Assembly: GCA_016432725.1 (NCBI GenBank)
Contig: JACJDG010000003.1
Span: 3,720,001 to 3,784,000 of the forward strand
Direction of reading: 5' to 3'
DNA: 64,000 nucleotides
From: Streptomyces sp. DHE7-1
Lineage (GTDB): Bacteria > Actinomycetota > Actinomycetes > Streptomycetales > Streptomycetaceae
The stretch's first letter is position 1, and every line of letters begins with the position of its first letter. Positions 10,388 through 18,727 of the stretch are shown here, in pieces. The notes under the pieces are model-generated. The model was not told the DNA's origin and made no database searches. It saw nothing but the letters and a program-made list of their open reading frames with translations. Both the position numbers and the translations under genes were made by a program.

Positions 10388-10487
10388 TGCGCCCACAGTA
10401 CCCGATGACGGCCCGCGAGAAGTACCAGGCGACGGCCCGCGAGAACGGGTTCGCGAGCACTCCCCTCGGTCATGTAATGTTTCCGGC

Positions 10488-10575
10488 GGAGGATTCGCCT
10501 AGAGGCCTAGGGCGCACGCTTGGAAAGCGTGTTGGGGGCAACCCCTCACGAGTTCGAATCTCGTATCCTCCGCCA
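10488..10575 (+). tRNA. tRNA-Ser(GGA), integration target, regenerated at the left end of the element
   Basis: Acceptor GGAGGAT pairs ATCCTCC with discriminator G, and CCA is encoded at 10573-10575. The anticodon stem CACGC/GCGTG encloses TTGGAAA, so the anticodon is GGA. A long variable arm (TTGGGGGCAACCCCTCA) marks it as a class II tRNA-Ser. Its 3' half is part of the direct repeat that recurs at 20278-20397, so the gene was used as attB and remains intact. Confidence 0.95.
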
Positions 10576-10640
10576 GTGCCTCACCGGGCACGATGTCGAA
10601 GGGCCCCACCGCTTGCGGTGGGGCCCTTCGTCGTTGTCCG
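10520..10640 (+). repeat. attL: 121-bp direct repeat beginning in the tRNA-Ser anticodon loop
   Basis: This segment runs from TTGGAA in the anticodon loop through the tRNA 3' end and its terminator to TTGTCCG. It recurs at 20278-20397 with one substitution (10526 A against 20284 G) and one base fewer in a G run. It marks the left boundary of the integrated element. Confidence 0.9.
10598..10629 (+). terminator. Terminator downstream of tRNA-Ser(GGA)
   Basis: The inverted repeat GAAGGGCCCCACCGC / GCGGTGGGGCCCTTC with a TT loop closes the tRNA transcript. It also faces the end of int. The same hairpin is repeated at the right attachment site (20356-20386). Confidence 0.8.
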
Positions 10641-10654
10641 TCTCAGTTTCCGTC

Positions 10655-11905
10655 TCAGTTGGCTTTTTCCTCAGAGCCGGGAGGCGTCCAGAGCGCGTCA
10701 CCCACCTGCTGGGCGACCTTGCGGAGCATGACTCCCGTCACATGCATGTACCGCGCGCGCATCCGGGCCGCTCCCCCGGGCTCCCAGCCCATGATCGAGT
10801 CGATCACGACGTCCGGCACACCGAGGATCAGAAGGACGGTCGCGGCGGTGTGGCGAGCATCGTGCGGACGGCCGTCACGGACACCCGCATCCCGAAGCAG
10901 GCGCTTCCAGACGTGGAAGTCGGTGTTCGGGCTCAGCGGCCCGCCCATCGGTGAAGCGAAGACGTAACCCTTGCCCTCCCAGTCGGCGCCGGCCGCAGTC
11001 CGCTCCCGCTCCTGGGCTTCCCGGTGCTGGCGCAGGATCTTGATCAACGGGTCGGGCAGGCCGATGGTGCGCCGTCCGGCGCGGGACTTGGTGGACTTGT
11101 GCTCGCGCCGGGTCTGCTGCCGCTTGGGGCAGTAACCCGCCTTCCGGCCGCACGGGTCGGCACCGCAGCCGTGCGCGTATTTGGGGCGCAGCCGGTTCTT
11201 GCGGATGCGGACGTATCCCGCGTCGAGGTCGACGTCCTCCCAGTGCAGCCCGAGCGCTTCCCCCTGCCGCAGGCCGAGCGCCAGGGCGACGACCCAACGG
11301 GCGCTGTTCCGGAGCTTGGCCGCTTCGACAAGAAGGCTCTGAACCTCTTCGATCGTGAACGGCTCGATGTCCGCCTCTTCGAGCCGCGGGGCCTTGGCGA
11401 TCTCCGCCGCGTTGGTCGCCACATGCCCGCGCCGCACTGCCTCACCGAGGGCGACCCGGATCGTCCGGTGGACGTGGTGAGCGGTGCCGGCGGAGCTCCC
11501 GGACTCCTGCATTTTCCGGTAGAAGCGCTCCAGGTGCTCGGGCTCCAGGCGGTCGAGCTTGTGGGCGCCGAGGCCAGGCACCAGGTGCACGCGCACGTCG
11601 ACCTCGTACCCGTCGTACGTGTTCTCGGAGACGTACGGCTTGGCGATGTTCTCGACCCAGTGCTCCAGCCAGGCTCGGAGCGTCCAGCTCTGCCCCGGCT
11701 TCCTGAGCTTCTTCTCGTCGCGGGCCCGCTCCATCTCGCGGACGGCCCTTGTCACCTCGGCCTTGGTCTTCCGCTCGATGTGACGGCGGTCGGGCTTGCC
11801 GTCGTCGCGAACGCCGACCGTCACCCGGCCGTGCCACTTGCCGTCCTTGCCGAGGTAGATCGAGGAAGCCCCGTTGGGCTGGCGAGTGCGCTTCTGTTCT
11901 GCCAC
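10655..11905 (-). CDS. int: Tyrosine site-specific integrase
   Basis: A 416-residue tyrosine recombinase. The N-terminal arm-binding and SAM-like core-binding domains (SIYLGKDGKWHGRVTVGVRD; SWTLRAWLEHWVENIAKPYV) are followed by the catalytic domain. The active residues are visible: Arg in ALGLRQGEALGL (about 224), the Lys region in STKSRAGRRTI, HxxR in HDARHTAAT (about 360-363), and Tyr in RARYMHV (about 395). A cysteine-bearing insert (CGADPCGRKAGYCPKRQ) is typical of AICE integrases. It integrates the element at the 3' half of tRNA-Ser, whose att repeat ends 15 bases from the int stop. It is intact, unlike many neighbours. Confidence 0.93.
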   Translation of the reverse strand: MAEQKRTRQPNGASSIYLGKDGKWHGRVTVGVRDDGKPDRRHIERKTKAEVTRAVREMERARDEKKLRKPGQSWTLRAWLEHWVENIAKPYVSENTYDGYEVDVRVHLVPGLGAHKLDRLEPEHLERFYRKMQESGSSAGTAHHVHRTIRVALGEAVRRGHVATNAAEIAKAPRLEEADIEPFTIEEVQSLLVEAAKLRNSARWVVALALGLRQGEALGLHWEDVDLDAGYVRIRKNRLRPKYAHGCGADPCGRKAGYCPKRQQTRREHKSTKSRAGRRTIGLPDPLIKILRQHREAQERERTAAGADWEGKGYVFASPMGGPLSPNTDFHVWKRLLRDAGVRDGRPHDARHTAATVLLILGVPDVVIDSIMGWEPGGAARMRARYMHVTGVMLRKVAQQVGDALWTPPGSEEKAN

Positions 11906-11917
11906 GTCGTCTCCCCC

Positions 11918-12157
11918 TTACGCGACGGCGGCCGGGCGCCGCAGCTTCGCCACGTACGCAGAGAGGGCGTCGACCGGAACCCGCCGCAGCCGTCCCACGG
12001 TCACGGACTCGATCTCGCCGGACATGACGAGCCGGAAGCACGTCGTACGACCGATCCGGAGCCGTCGCGCGGCCTCTTCGACTGTCAGCAACACCAAGGC
12101 GGGGTCGGTGGCGGTCTCGTCGAGGACCGCCGGGCGAACCGCTGTCAGCGTGGTCAT
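11918..12157 (-). CDS. xis: Excisionase-like helix-turn-helix protein
   Basis: The 79-residue product has the MerR-like winged helix typical of AlpA/Xis proteins (LLTVEEAARRLRIGRTTCFR, then SGEIESVTVGRLRRVPVDAL). Such proteins bend att-site DNA so that Int catalyses excision. Its ATG overlaps the repSA stop by four bases (ATGA) and its stop lies 12 bases before int, so repSA-xis-int form a translationally coupled operon, as in pSAM2. Confidence 0.88.
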   Translation of the reverse strand: MTTLTAVRPAVLDETATDPALVLLTVEEAARRLRIGRTTCFRLVMSGEIESVTVGRLRRVPVDALSAYVAKLRRPAAVA

Positions 12158-13197
12158 CAGGTGAGGTCTCCCATCGGATCGAGGACAGGAACGGCGGAAG
12201 TGGTGGACGGCCGGACGGCGTCGGGTGTCGGGGCACCGTGGGCGACGAAGCGTTCCGCGTCCGTCCAGCCGGTTCCGGCGAAGCGCCAGTGCGAGAGGAC
12301 GAGGACGGTGTCCGGGTCGGGCAGCGGGTGGCCCGCTTCGGCCGCGCGTTCACGGGTCAGGGCCTCGTTGTGGTCGGCGCGTTCCTGGCGGAGGGCGCCG
12401 AGGGTGACGGAGTAGGCGCGGGACTTGGTGGAGAAGTGGCCACGGAAGCCGAGCATGTGGGCCCACTTGCGCAGGCGCAGGGGCTCGAGTTCGGGCAGGG
12501 CGCCCAGGTGCCAGCAGGTGAGGATCATGCGCCGGGCGTGGTCGGTGACGCCTGAGCCGATCAGGTCGGTGATCGGGTTGCGGATAGGGCGGTCCAGAGT
12601 GCCCGCGGTCTCGGCGCCCTTGGTGGCGTACTTGGCGATGTAGGCAGCCACAGCCCGGCTGGACAGCTCCGAGGAGCCCGCGAAGTCAGCCGAGCGGATG
12701 GGGCGGATGTCGAGCTGCTTGCCGAAGCGGAAGGCGTAGGCCTGGCCGTCGAGGACGGGGCCGGGTGCCTCGGCGAGGCGGGCGGCGGAGCGGATCGCAT
12801 CGGTAAGGAGTTCTGTTGTCGCCCAGGCCGGCGGTGTGTCCTCGGCACCGTCTGGGCCGTCGAGACGGATGACGGCGTGGAAGTGGACGGCACCGCGCCG
12901 CTGGTACTCGGCGACCTTGGCGTAGGAGACCTTGAGGCAGTGGCGCAGCGCGGAGCGACCGACGCCCGCACGAGAGGCGAGCTGCTGGCGCAGGTAGGTG
13001 GTGAACCGGCCCCAGAGCGCCCCGGCATGGGCGTTCCACAGGACAGCCGCGCGGTAGTCGTAGCGGTCCGGGTCCAGGGGCGTGCCCAGGGCGGGGTCGT
13101 CGTCCTGGTGGAGACGTCCACAGCGGCACTGGCCGCCGCCGGGACGGTTGTGGACGGGGCCGAAGGAGGGGGCGGTGAAGGTGGCGAACAACCTCGC
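12157..13197 (-). pseudogene. repSA: RepSA-like replication initiator, N-terminally truncated
   Basis: About 345 residues resemble the C-terminal two thirds of RepSA rolling-circle-type initiators. Visible parts are FTAPSFGPVHNRP, LGTPLDPDRYDYRAAVLWNA, the HUH-like metal motif in AVHFHAVIRLDG, and YIAKYATKGAET with a conserved Tyr and Lys. RepSA starts double-strand replication of excised AICE circles. Homology stops at about 13195, where the sequence passes into a TPR coding fragment of the opposite strand; the bases that extend the open frame to 13317 are antisense to that fragment. The N-terminal zinc region is lost, so the initiator is probably inactive. Confidence 0.8.
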
Positions 13198-13648
13198 CTC
13201 CGCCTGCCAGGCGGCGGGTGACCTGGGCCGGGCCGTCCCCCTGATGGAGGCCACCCTCGCCCAATCCGAGCAGGTCCTGGGCGACACCCACCCGTACACC
13301 CTGGGCAGCCGCAACAACCTCGCGCTCGCCTACCAGGCGGCGGGGGACCTGGAACGGGCCGTCCCCCTGATGGAGGCCACCCTCGCCCAATCCGAGCAGG
13401 TCCTGGGCAGCTCCCACCCCCAGACCCTGACCAGTCGCAGCAACCTCGCCTACGCCTACCAGGCGGCGGGGGACCTGGAACGGGCCATCCCCCTCTACGA
13501 GACCACCCTCGCCCAGCGTGAGCAGGTCCTGGGCGACGCCCACCCCGATACGCTGACCAGCCGCAACAACCTCGCTCGTGCCCGCCAAGCCGCCCAAGCT
13601 GTACAGCAGCGAAGTACAGCAACCGCAACAACCGACCATGGCCAATGA
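13181..13648 (+). pseudogene. Tetratricopeptide repeat protein, C-terminal fragment
   Basis: In frame from a GTG at 13181, the sequence encodes three near-identical 42-residue repeats plus a partial fourth. The unit is AYQAAGDLERAVPLMEATLA then a linker QVLGDTHPYTL. The DNA period is 126 bases. These are the TPR arrays that end large NB-ARC/TPR signalling proteins in Streptomyces. The ATPase and all upstream sequence are missing at the junction with repSA. GGAGGG upstream of the GTG could give fortuitous expression, but I regard it as a remnant. Confidence 0.7.
13187..13600 (+). repeat. 126-bp tandem coding repeats (TPR units)
   Basis: About three and a quarter direct repeats with a period of 126 bp, each including CAGGCGGCGGGGGACCTGGA or a close variant. 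They encode TPR units in phase. Such high DNA identity favours repeat-number change by recombination. Confidence 0.75.
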
Positions 13649-14117
13649 CGCCTCCCAAGGGCCGAACGGTGGCCCCCATGACCTTCGTTGGTCGATCTCT
13701 GTAGAGCTACGGATCAGAAGACTGCAGGTTCGAATCCTGCCGAGTGCACACAGACCAGAGGCCCGGAGGGATCCGGGACCTCTGGCGTTTTAGGGGCGTA
13801 CAGCAGCTGAGTACGGCAACGGCATCGGCCGGCGCCGCCCATGGCATCGGAGAGCTTGCCGAGCGCGGCTGAGCGAGCTGTAGGTGTTCCGGAGCGGGAT
13901 CACCCGGAGCCCGGCGTGCCGAGCCCGCAGGGCGAACATCCGGGTCAGGTTCCCCAACTCGATTGGCGTCCTGTACTTCGTCCTGATCGGCCCGCGAGTG
14001 TCCTGCCACAGTCCCCGGCCGCGTTCCGGTCCCCGGCCTGCTGGGCCCGCCGCATCTGGAGCGCCCGGAGGCAGAACTCGGGGAGCGGAAGGCGTCGGAC
14101 TTCGGTTCGCCGAAAGG
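13649..14117. other. Non-coding segment with a tRNA-Arg-like attachment remnant
   Basis: Roughly 470 bases without a convincing gene. It contains the 3' half of a tRNA-Arg (13703-13748), a terminator-like hairpin after it (AGAGGCCCGGAGGGATCC... at 13758-13785), and two imperfect copies of GTACAGCAGC(T)GAGTAC-type sequence at 13601-13635 and 13797-13830 bracketing the tRNA fragment. Open frames in the remainder are compositional. Confidence 0.5.
13703..13748 (+). repeat. tRNA-Arg(ACG) 3'-half fragment: attachment-site remnant of a second element
   Basis: From CTACGGATCAGAAG (anticodon loop) through GGTTCGAATCCTGCCGAGTGCA this matches the 3' part of the tRNA-Arg(ACG) gene at 57418-57490 almost perfectly. 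The 5' half is missing, so it is not a functional tRNA. The core AGAGCTACGGATCAGAAG recurs at 15970-15987. Confidence 0.8.
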
Positions 14118-14384
14118 TCAGGAACTAGCGACGTGCCTGCGTCGTTGCAGGATCCACCGGTGTACGGGCGGCGTAATGCCGGCACCAACGATGAATCCGA
14201 CCGTGACGCTCTGGCTCGCGTACGCGACTACTCCGATAACTGCGCACAGAACCATTCCGATCACCACAAGGCCCACGACCTTAGTGCGCGACGCCAGCTG
14301 GTTCAGCCAGCTCACAGCCGAGAAAGTCGTGAGATACACGGTGGAGCCGAAAGCGGCCGACGCCAGAACGGTTAGAGCATCCAT
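14118..14384 (-). CDS. Small membrane protein of unknown function
   Basis: From the ATG at 14382-14384 (AAAGG 7 bases upstream) it encodes 88 residues. Two or three hydrophobic helices are visible: ALTVLASAAFGSTVYLTTFS near the N-terminus, then VVGLVVIGMVLCAVIGVVAY and SVTVGFIVGAGI. A basic tail ends HRWILQRRRHVASS. I do not recognise the family. It lies just downstream of the secreted protein gene on the same strand, about 95 bases away, inside the nested segment of the mobile element. Codon use is less G+C-biased than the core genes, as expected for acquired DNA. Confidence 0.5.
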   Translation of the reverse strand: MDALTVLASAAFGSTVYLTTFSAVSWLNQLASRTKVVGLVVIGMVLCAVIGVVAYASQSVTVGFIVGAGITPPVHRWILQRRRHVASS

Positions 14385-14478
14385 TCCGAAACCTTTCAAA
14401 ATCGAAGCCGAGATGCGCCTATCCGGCCATCACGGTCAGCCGTGCTCCCTTTTCGGGGTCAATCGGCTGGCGGCCTGT

Positions 14479-15429
14479 TTACTTGCAGTATCCGTCGCCG
14501 CTCTTGCCACTGTAGTAGCCGCTTCCGGCCACGGCTGCCGACGGTGAAAGGACTGCCAGCCCGGGGTTGACCTTGATCTTGATGCACTTGTCGGTCGCAA
14601 CCGCGACTCCTGCGATTGCCGCGAGGCTTCGACCCCCGACGACTGCGGCCGGGTTCGGTATCCAGGACACGACAGTTCCGCCGAGGGCGAGTAGCTTGGT
14701 TTCCTTCTTGTTGAAGTACACGGTGCCGGTGATGATGCCCCAGGTGTAGTGGGGGTCGGCGACCACAGGGTAGGCGGTGTCGGGGCCGGTCTCGATGGTC
14801 TGGACGAGGGTGTTGCCGTCAAGGCTGTAGCTCGTGGGGACGGAGTTGCCGTTGGCGTCCTTTGCCCAGGGGGCGTCTACGTGACCACGAATAGCAACGC
14901 CTGCGCCGTTCGCCGAAGCGGCGATATCGTAGCCGCCGGCTCCATCGGCGACCAAGGTGGCGCCGTCGGGCAGGCCGAGATCGAAGCGCTGAGTGGTAGG
15001 AGCAGCGGCGTTCTTTAGGGTGACCAGAGCGCGGGCGCCGCCGTCGGCTGTCGCCTGTGTGGCGAGATCGGTGTGCGCGGCCGCGTTGGGATAGACGGTC
15101 GTGCCAGCCGCTGAGGTAGTACCTGCGGCGTCGACCGCTGCGGGCAGAGACATCGTCACCATGGAGCCGTCAGAAGCCGCCACGGTCACCCGCCCCTCGG
15201 CGCTGGCCGGGGTGGTCACGGTGACGAGCCCGCGATCTGTTGACATGACCGTGCCCGTGGTGCTGCCGGATGCAAGGTCCGCGGTGCCGGTGGCGTTCTG
15301 CACTGTGGCCACGGCCTGGGCCACAGTATCGGCGGCGGGACCGCCATTGGCGGCGAAGGCCGGTGCCGCAGTTCCGGCTATCAGCGCTGTGGTCAGCAGC
15401 GCTGTATGAGCCGAATTCTTGAGCTTCAC
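14479..15429 (-). CDS. Secreted protein of unknown function
   Basis: I chose the GTG at 15427-15429 because GGGGGAA lies 4-10 bases upstream; an ATG five codons earlier lacks a site. The 316-residue product has a classical signal peptide (KLKNSAHTALLTTALIAGTA then APAFA cleavage). A Thr/Ala/Val-rich beta-like region follows (VTVTTPASAEGRVTVAASDG), and then a conserved-looking segment (YPVVADPHYTWGIITGTVYF). The two late cysteines (DKCIKI and DGYCK) could form a disulfide. I do not recognise a characterised family. It is presumably exported. It sits between the two tRNA-Arg-like att repeats. Confidence 0.65.
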   Translation of the reverse strand: MKLKNSAHTALLTTALIAGTAAPAFAANGGPAADTVAQAVATVQNATGTADLASGSTTGTVMSTDRGLVTVTTPASAEGRVTVAASDGSMVTMSLPAAVDAAGTTSAAGTTVYPNAAAHTDLATQATADGGARALVTLKNAAAPTTQRFDLGLPDGATLVADGAGGYDIAASANGAGVAIRGHVDAPWAKDANGNSVPTSYSLDGNTLVQTIETGPDTAYPVVADPHYTWGIITGTVYFNKKETKLLALGGTVVSWIPNPAAVVGGRSLAAIAGVAVATDKCIKIKVNPGLAVLSPSAAVAGSGYYSGKSGDGYCK

Positions 15430-16228
15430 GTGACGTTCCCCCATGTGCGTAGCGTCATGTTCGGTGGAGCGAAATGAACAATATCGATCTTGACGGAATG
15501 ATCAACATATTTGAGCAATCTCAGAGGGTTCCGTCCTTAAACCACCGAACGAGCATGCAAAGATCCGCCAGGCCACGACGATAGGACAGTTTCACGCCAC
15601 GTTGACTTGAAATCGTCTATAGAACCGCCCTCGGTGACTTGAGTGAGTGCTGACGGTCACGCCCCAACCCTGAATCACCACTCGGTTCCGACGCTCGAAT
15701 CCCGCGGAACCCGGTGCCTTCCTTGCTGCCAGAGCGAGGACGTCAAGGCTGTGCTCCGGCAAGGTCTGATCTATGTAGAGGCACAGCTCTTCACGGGGTG
15801 ACCGCTGTTCCGCACCCAACCCCCTTGGACAGAAACGGACGAGTGGCCGGGACAGGTAGCCGTTGATGTAGCGCAACGAAGTGCAGCAACCCCAACAACC
15901 AGCAGCGTCCGCCACCGGCGCTCAGAGCCCTCCCCTGCAGCCTGTATGACCTCAATGACCGGTCTTTGCAGAGCTACGGATCAGAAGGTGGCAGTGCCCC
16001 AACCAGGGGCGCCGTTTCCATCTGCCTGCTTTCGTGAGCTCGGGACGAAGAGGTCGTGCCAGACGCATGCCTTATTGCCCTGCGGAACCTGAGAGCCGGA
16101 TTCACAACCCCTCGGCTGTCGGGTGGCCGAGCGAGCCGTTCAAACACGAGGAGGTACGCCATTCTTGAAACCCGGCGCCGAGCCTCCCGCCCCAGCTGCG
16201 ACTCCCTGGTCTGACGAGGTGCACCCCC
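15430..16228. other. Non-coding region with the second tRNA-Arg-like att repeat
   Basis: About 800 bases with no gene I can support. Near 15480-15520 is an AT-rich patch that could be the promoter of the secreted protein gene. At 15868-15892 a copy of GAAGTGCAGCAACCCCAACA resembles 13611-13630, and at 15970-15987 is the 18-bp att core. A minus-strand open frame at 15592-15915 has protein-like composition but no recognisable domain and overlaps the repeat. Confidence 0.45.
15970..15987 (+). repeat. Second copy of the tRNA-Arg-like att core
   Basis: AGAGCTACGGATCAGAAG is identical to 13703-13720. About 100 bases of flanking sequence upstream (CAGCAACC..CAACAACC, GACCT..TG) are also similar at both copies, so the repeats look like arms of the same attachment site bounding 2.27 kb. 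Confidence 0.7.
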
Positions 16229-18664
16229 ATGAAGTTCCGATCAACGCTGGCGACATGGCTGAGCAGCCTCGACGGCTCTCGTCTGGCACACGTGCTCGAA
16301 GCACGAAAAGATGCCATGTCCCCTCCGGAACCGCGCTCGGTGGGGGAACTGGCGGACCGTCTTCAGCGCCCCGGATCGGTGGCACTGGCCCTGCCACGGC
16401 TCGCGCTGCCACACCTCCAGGTGGCCGAGGCGCTGGCGGCGCTGGGTGCGCCCGCGTCGCGCGATGCCCTGGCGGAGCTGCTGGGGGCGACGGACGACGA
16501 AACCACCCGCGAACTGGACGTCGTGCTGGAAGCGCTGGCCGATCAGGCTCTGGTCTGGCCGGACGGCGCGGGGAAACTCCGCATGGCCGGACCACTGCGC
16601 CAGGCATGGGACGCGCCCCTGGGACTGGATGCGCCGCTGGAGCAGCTGCTCGCGGGCGCGACCTCCGAGGACTTGCGCGGCATGCTGGCGGCCCTGGGCA
16701 TCAAGCCGCCGGGCACCAAGCCGCAGCGTCTGGCCGCACTGGTGGCACATCACAGCGACCCGGAACAGGTCGTCCCACTGGTCGCGAATGCCCCTGCGGC
16801 GGCCCGGAAGCTGCTCGAACGCCGCGCGGAGGGCGTGCCAGGGCAGCCGCAGTTCATCGTGTTCGGCGCTCCCGGCCCCGGCCTCGAACCGGGCGCCCAG
16901 TGGGCACTGGAGCGGGGACTCCTGATCCAGGATCGTCACGCCTACGGTCCGGCCCGTATGCCTGCCGAGGTGACGCTCTCGCTGCGCGGACCCGGCTGGC
17001 ACGCCCCGTTCGCACCAGTCCCGCCTTCCGTTCGATCGACGTCCGTCACCCCGGCCGAGATGGACCACGAGGCGTCGGCCGCGGCCACGTCGTTCGCGTC
17101 CCGTGCCGCCTCGGTCCTGTCGGCCTGCTCGGGCACCGCGCCGGCCCGACTGAAGTCCGGCGGGATCGGGGCGCGTGAACTGGCCCGCATCGGCAAGGCC
17201 GCGCAGGCCGACGACGCCGTCGTACGCCTTGCTCTTGAGACGGCGTACGCCGCCGGGCTCCTGGGCCGGGACGGCGACCGCGTGGCGCCCACCGAGGCGT
17301 ACGACGCCTGGGCGGAGCAGGAACCCCCGGAGCAGTTCGCGGTACTGCTTCAGGCATGGCGGAACCTGCCGCTCACCCCGACCGAGTCGCGCGATGAGGA
17401 CAACAAGGCGCTTCCCGCTCTCGCGGGAGCACCGCCCTGCAATGGCTGCGTGCAGGCTCGCCACGGGCTTTTGGCCGCAGCCGGACAGCTTCCGGCAGGG
17501 CAGGGCACAACGGTCACCTCGGATCTGGGGCCCCTGGTCACCTGGCACCGCCCGCTCACCCACTCATCGCCCCCGGACGGAACACCGTTCGCCACCGTGA
17601 TCCGTGAGGCCGAAATCCTCGGCGTACTTGCTCGCGGCGCCCTGTCCGCCTTCGGTATCCATCTGCAGACCGGCGACACGGAGGCGCTGGGCATGGAGTG
17701 CCGACGACTGCTGCCCTCGGCCACCGCGACGGCACGGATCGGCGCCGATCTCACCGCCGTCGTCACCGGCACACCGTCCGCGCGACTGGCCTCGCTCCTG
17801 AACGCCGTCGCCGACCGGGAGACCAGCGGCACGGCTTCGGTGTGGCGGTTCAGCGCCGGCAGCATCCGCCGGGCACTGGACGCCGGCCGTCTCTGCGACG
17901 ACATCACGGCCGACCTGGCCGCTGTCGCCGCCGGGCCCCTGCCGCAGCCGCTGTCCTACCTGATCGCCGACACCGCACGCGGCCACGGCCGCGTGCGCGT
18001 CACCCCCGCCGCCTGCGTCATCCACGGCGACGAACCCGCTCTCCTGGCCGAACTCGCCGCCCACCGCAGGCTCGCCAAGCTTGGGCTCCGGCAGTTGGCG
18101 CCTACGGTGCTGATCAGCCTCAGCCCGCTCGACACGACCCTCGCCACGCTCCGGGCCGAGGGATACGCCCCCGTCACCGAGACTGCCGAGGGCACGGTAC
18201 GGGTAGAGGAAACCCGGCCTCAGCGGGCCGCCGCGCCGGTGCCTGCTCCGCGCGGCACCGGCGCGAGGGACAGTGGCCGGATCGCTGCCACAGGCACGGC
18301 GAAGAATCCCGCCCCAGTCGACCCGAACACCTTGGCGGCCCAGTTGCTGACGGCCCCACCGACGGCTCCGGAACCCGCGCCGTTCGACGGAGGACCGCCC
18401 TTCGCCACGGACACCGAGGAGATCGTCGCGGGGTGGGCGAAGCACCTGCCGTACAGCGATGTCCGCCAGCTCGCCCACGCCATCGATGCCGGCGCACCCA
18501 TCACCGTCGACTACGTCGCCACCTCGGGGATCCGGACGGTACGCACCCTCAGTCGCCTCGAACTCGACCCGCCCTACCTCGAAGCCTGGTGCCACCTGCG
18601 AGAGGACGATCGCGTTTTCACCCTCTCCCGCATCCACGGCGTCATGAGCCCCGTGCCCGAATGA
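16229..18664 (+). CDS. Helicase-associated (XPB/Ssl2 N-terminal-like) protein with C-terminal WYL-like domain
   Basis: An intact 811-residue protein without Walker motifs. Residues 1-200 are helical, with winged-helix-like segments (MKFRSTLATWLSSLDGSRLA; LTPTESRDEDN near 370). Residues about 470-640 match the helicase-associated domain found in actinobacterial XPB partners (LLTVTSD-type start GQGTTVTSDLGPLVTWHRPL; IREAEILGVLARGALSAFGI; LIADTARGHGRVRV). The C-terminus (APITVDYVATSGIRTVRTL ... DDRVFTLSRIHGVMSP, about 735-805) looks like a WYL domain, a ligand-sensing fold common in defence-associated regulators. It is cargo of the mobile element, followed 63 bases later by an AAA ATPase. Function unknown; DNA binding and regulation are inferred. 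Confidence 0.7.
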   Translation: MKFRSTLATWLSSLDGSRLAHVLEARKDAMSPPEPRSVGELADRLQRPGSVALALPRLALPHLQVAEALAALGAPASRDALAELLGATDDETTRELDVVLEALADQALVWPDGAGKLRMAGPLRQAWDAPLGLDAPLEQLLAGATSEDLRGMLAALGIKPPGTKPQRLAALVAHHSDPEQVVPLVANAPAAARKLLERRAEGVPGQPQFIVFGAPGPGLEPGAQWALERGLLIQDRHAYGPARMPAEVTLSLRGPGWHAPFAPVPPSVRSTSVTPAEMDHEASAAATSFASRAASVLSACSGTAPARLKSGGIGARELARIGKAAQADDAVVRLALETAYAAGLLGRDGDRVAPTEAYDAWAEQEPPEQFAVLLQAWRNLPLTPTESRDEDNKALPALAGAPPCNGCVQARHGLLAAAGQLPAGQGTTVTSDLGPLVTWHRPLTHSSPPDGTPFATVIREAEILGVLARGALSAFGIHLQTGDTEALGMECRRLLPSATATARIGADLTAVVTGTPSARLASLLNAVADRETSGTASVWRFSAGSIRRALDAGRLCDDITADLAAVAAGPLPQPLSYLIADTARGHGRVRVTPAACVIHGDEPALLAELAAHRRLAKLGLRQLAPTVLISLSPLDTTLATLRAEGYAPVTETAEGTVRVEETRPQRAAAPVPAPRGTGARDSGRIAATGTAKNPAPVDPNTLAAQLLTAPPTAPEPAPFDGGPPFATDTEEIVAGWAKHLPYSDVRQLAHAIDAGAPITVDYVATSGIRTVRTLSRLELDPPYLEAWCHLREDDRVFTLSRIHGVMSPVPE

Positions 18665-18678
18665 AGGCAAGATGGTAT

Positions 18679-18716
18679 CGATAGGGATAGTATCTCTGCC
18701 GATACTATCCCTATCG
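18679..18716. promoter_or_regulatory. Perfect 16-bp inverted repeat upstream of the AAA ATPase gene
   Basis: CGATAGGGATAGTATC (18679-18694) and GATACTATCCCTATCG (18701-18716) are exact reverse complements separated by TCTGCC. The repeat overlaps the start of the GGGAGG ribosome binding site of the ATPase gene and lies 15 bases after the preceding stop. No T run follows, so an operator or a translation-controlling hairpin is more likely than a terminator. Confidence 0.75.
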
Positions 18717-18727
18717 GGAGGCTTGCT

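Noticed and set aside
13187..13600. Tandem repeats that might be read as a CRISPR array
   Set aside because: The period is 126 bases with no unique spacers, and the repeats translate in phase to TPR units.
12561..13679. 372-residue minus-strand frame over the repSA/TPR junction
   Set aside because: Its repeats (GRGWPPSGGRPVPG-type) are the antisense of the TPR units, and it is out of frame with RepSA.
13790..14188. 132-residue minus-strand open frame downstream of the tRNA-Arg fragment
   Set aside because: No ribosome site or recognisable motif; overlaps the att remnant and reads as compositional noise.
15592..15915. 107-residue minus-strand open frame
   Set aside because: Composition is protein-like, but no start signal, domain or context supports it, and its N-terminal part overlaps an att-arm repeat.
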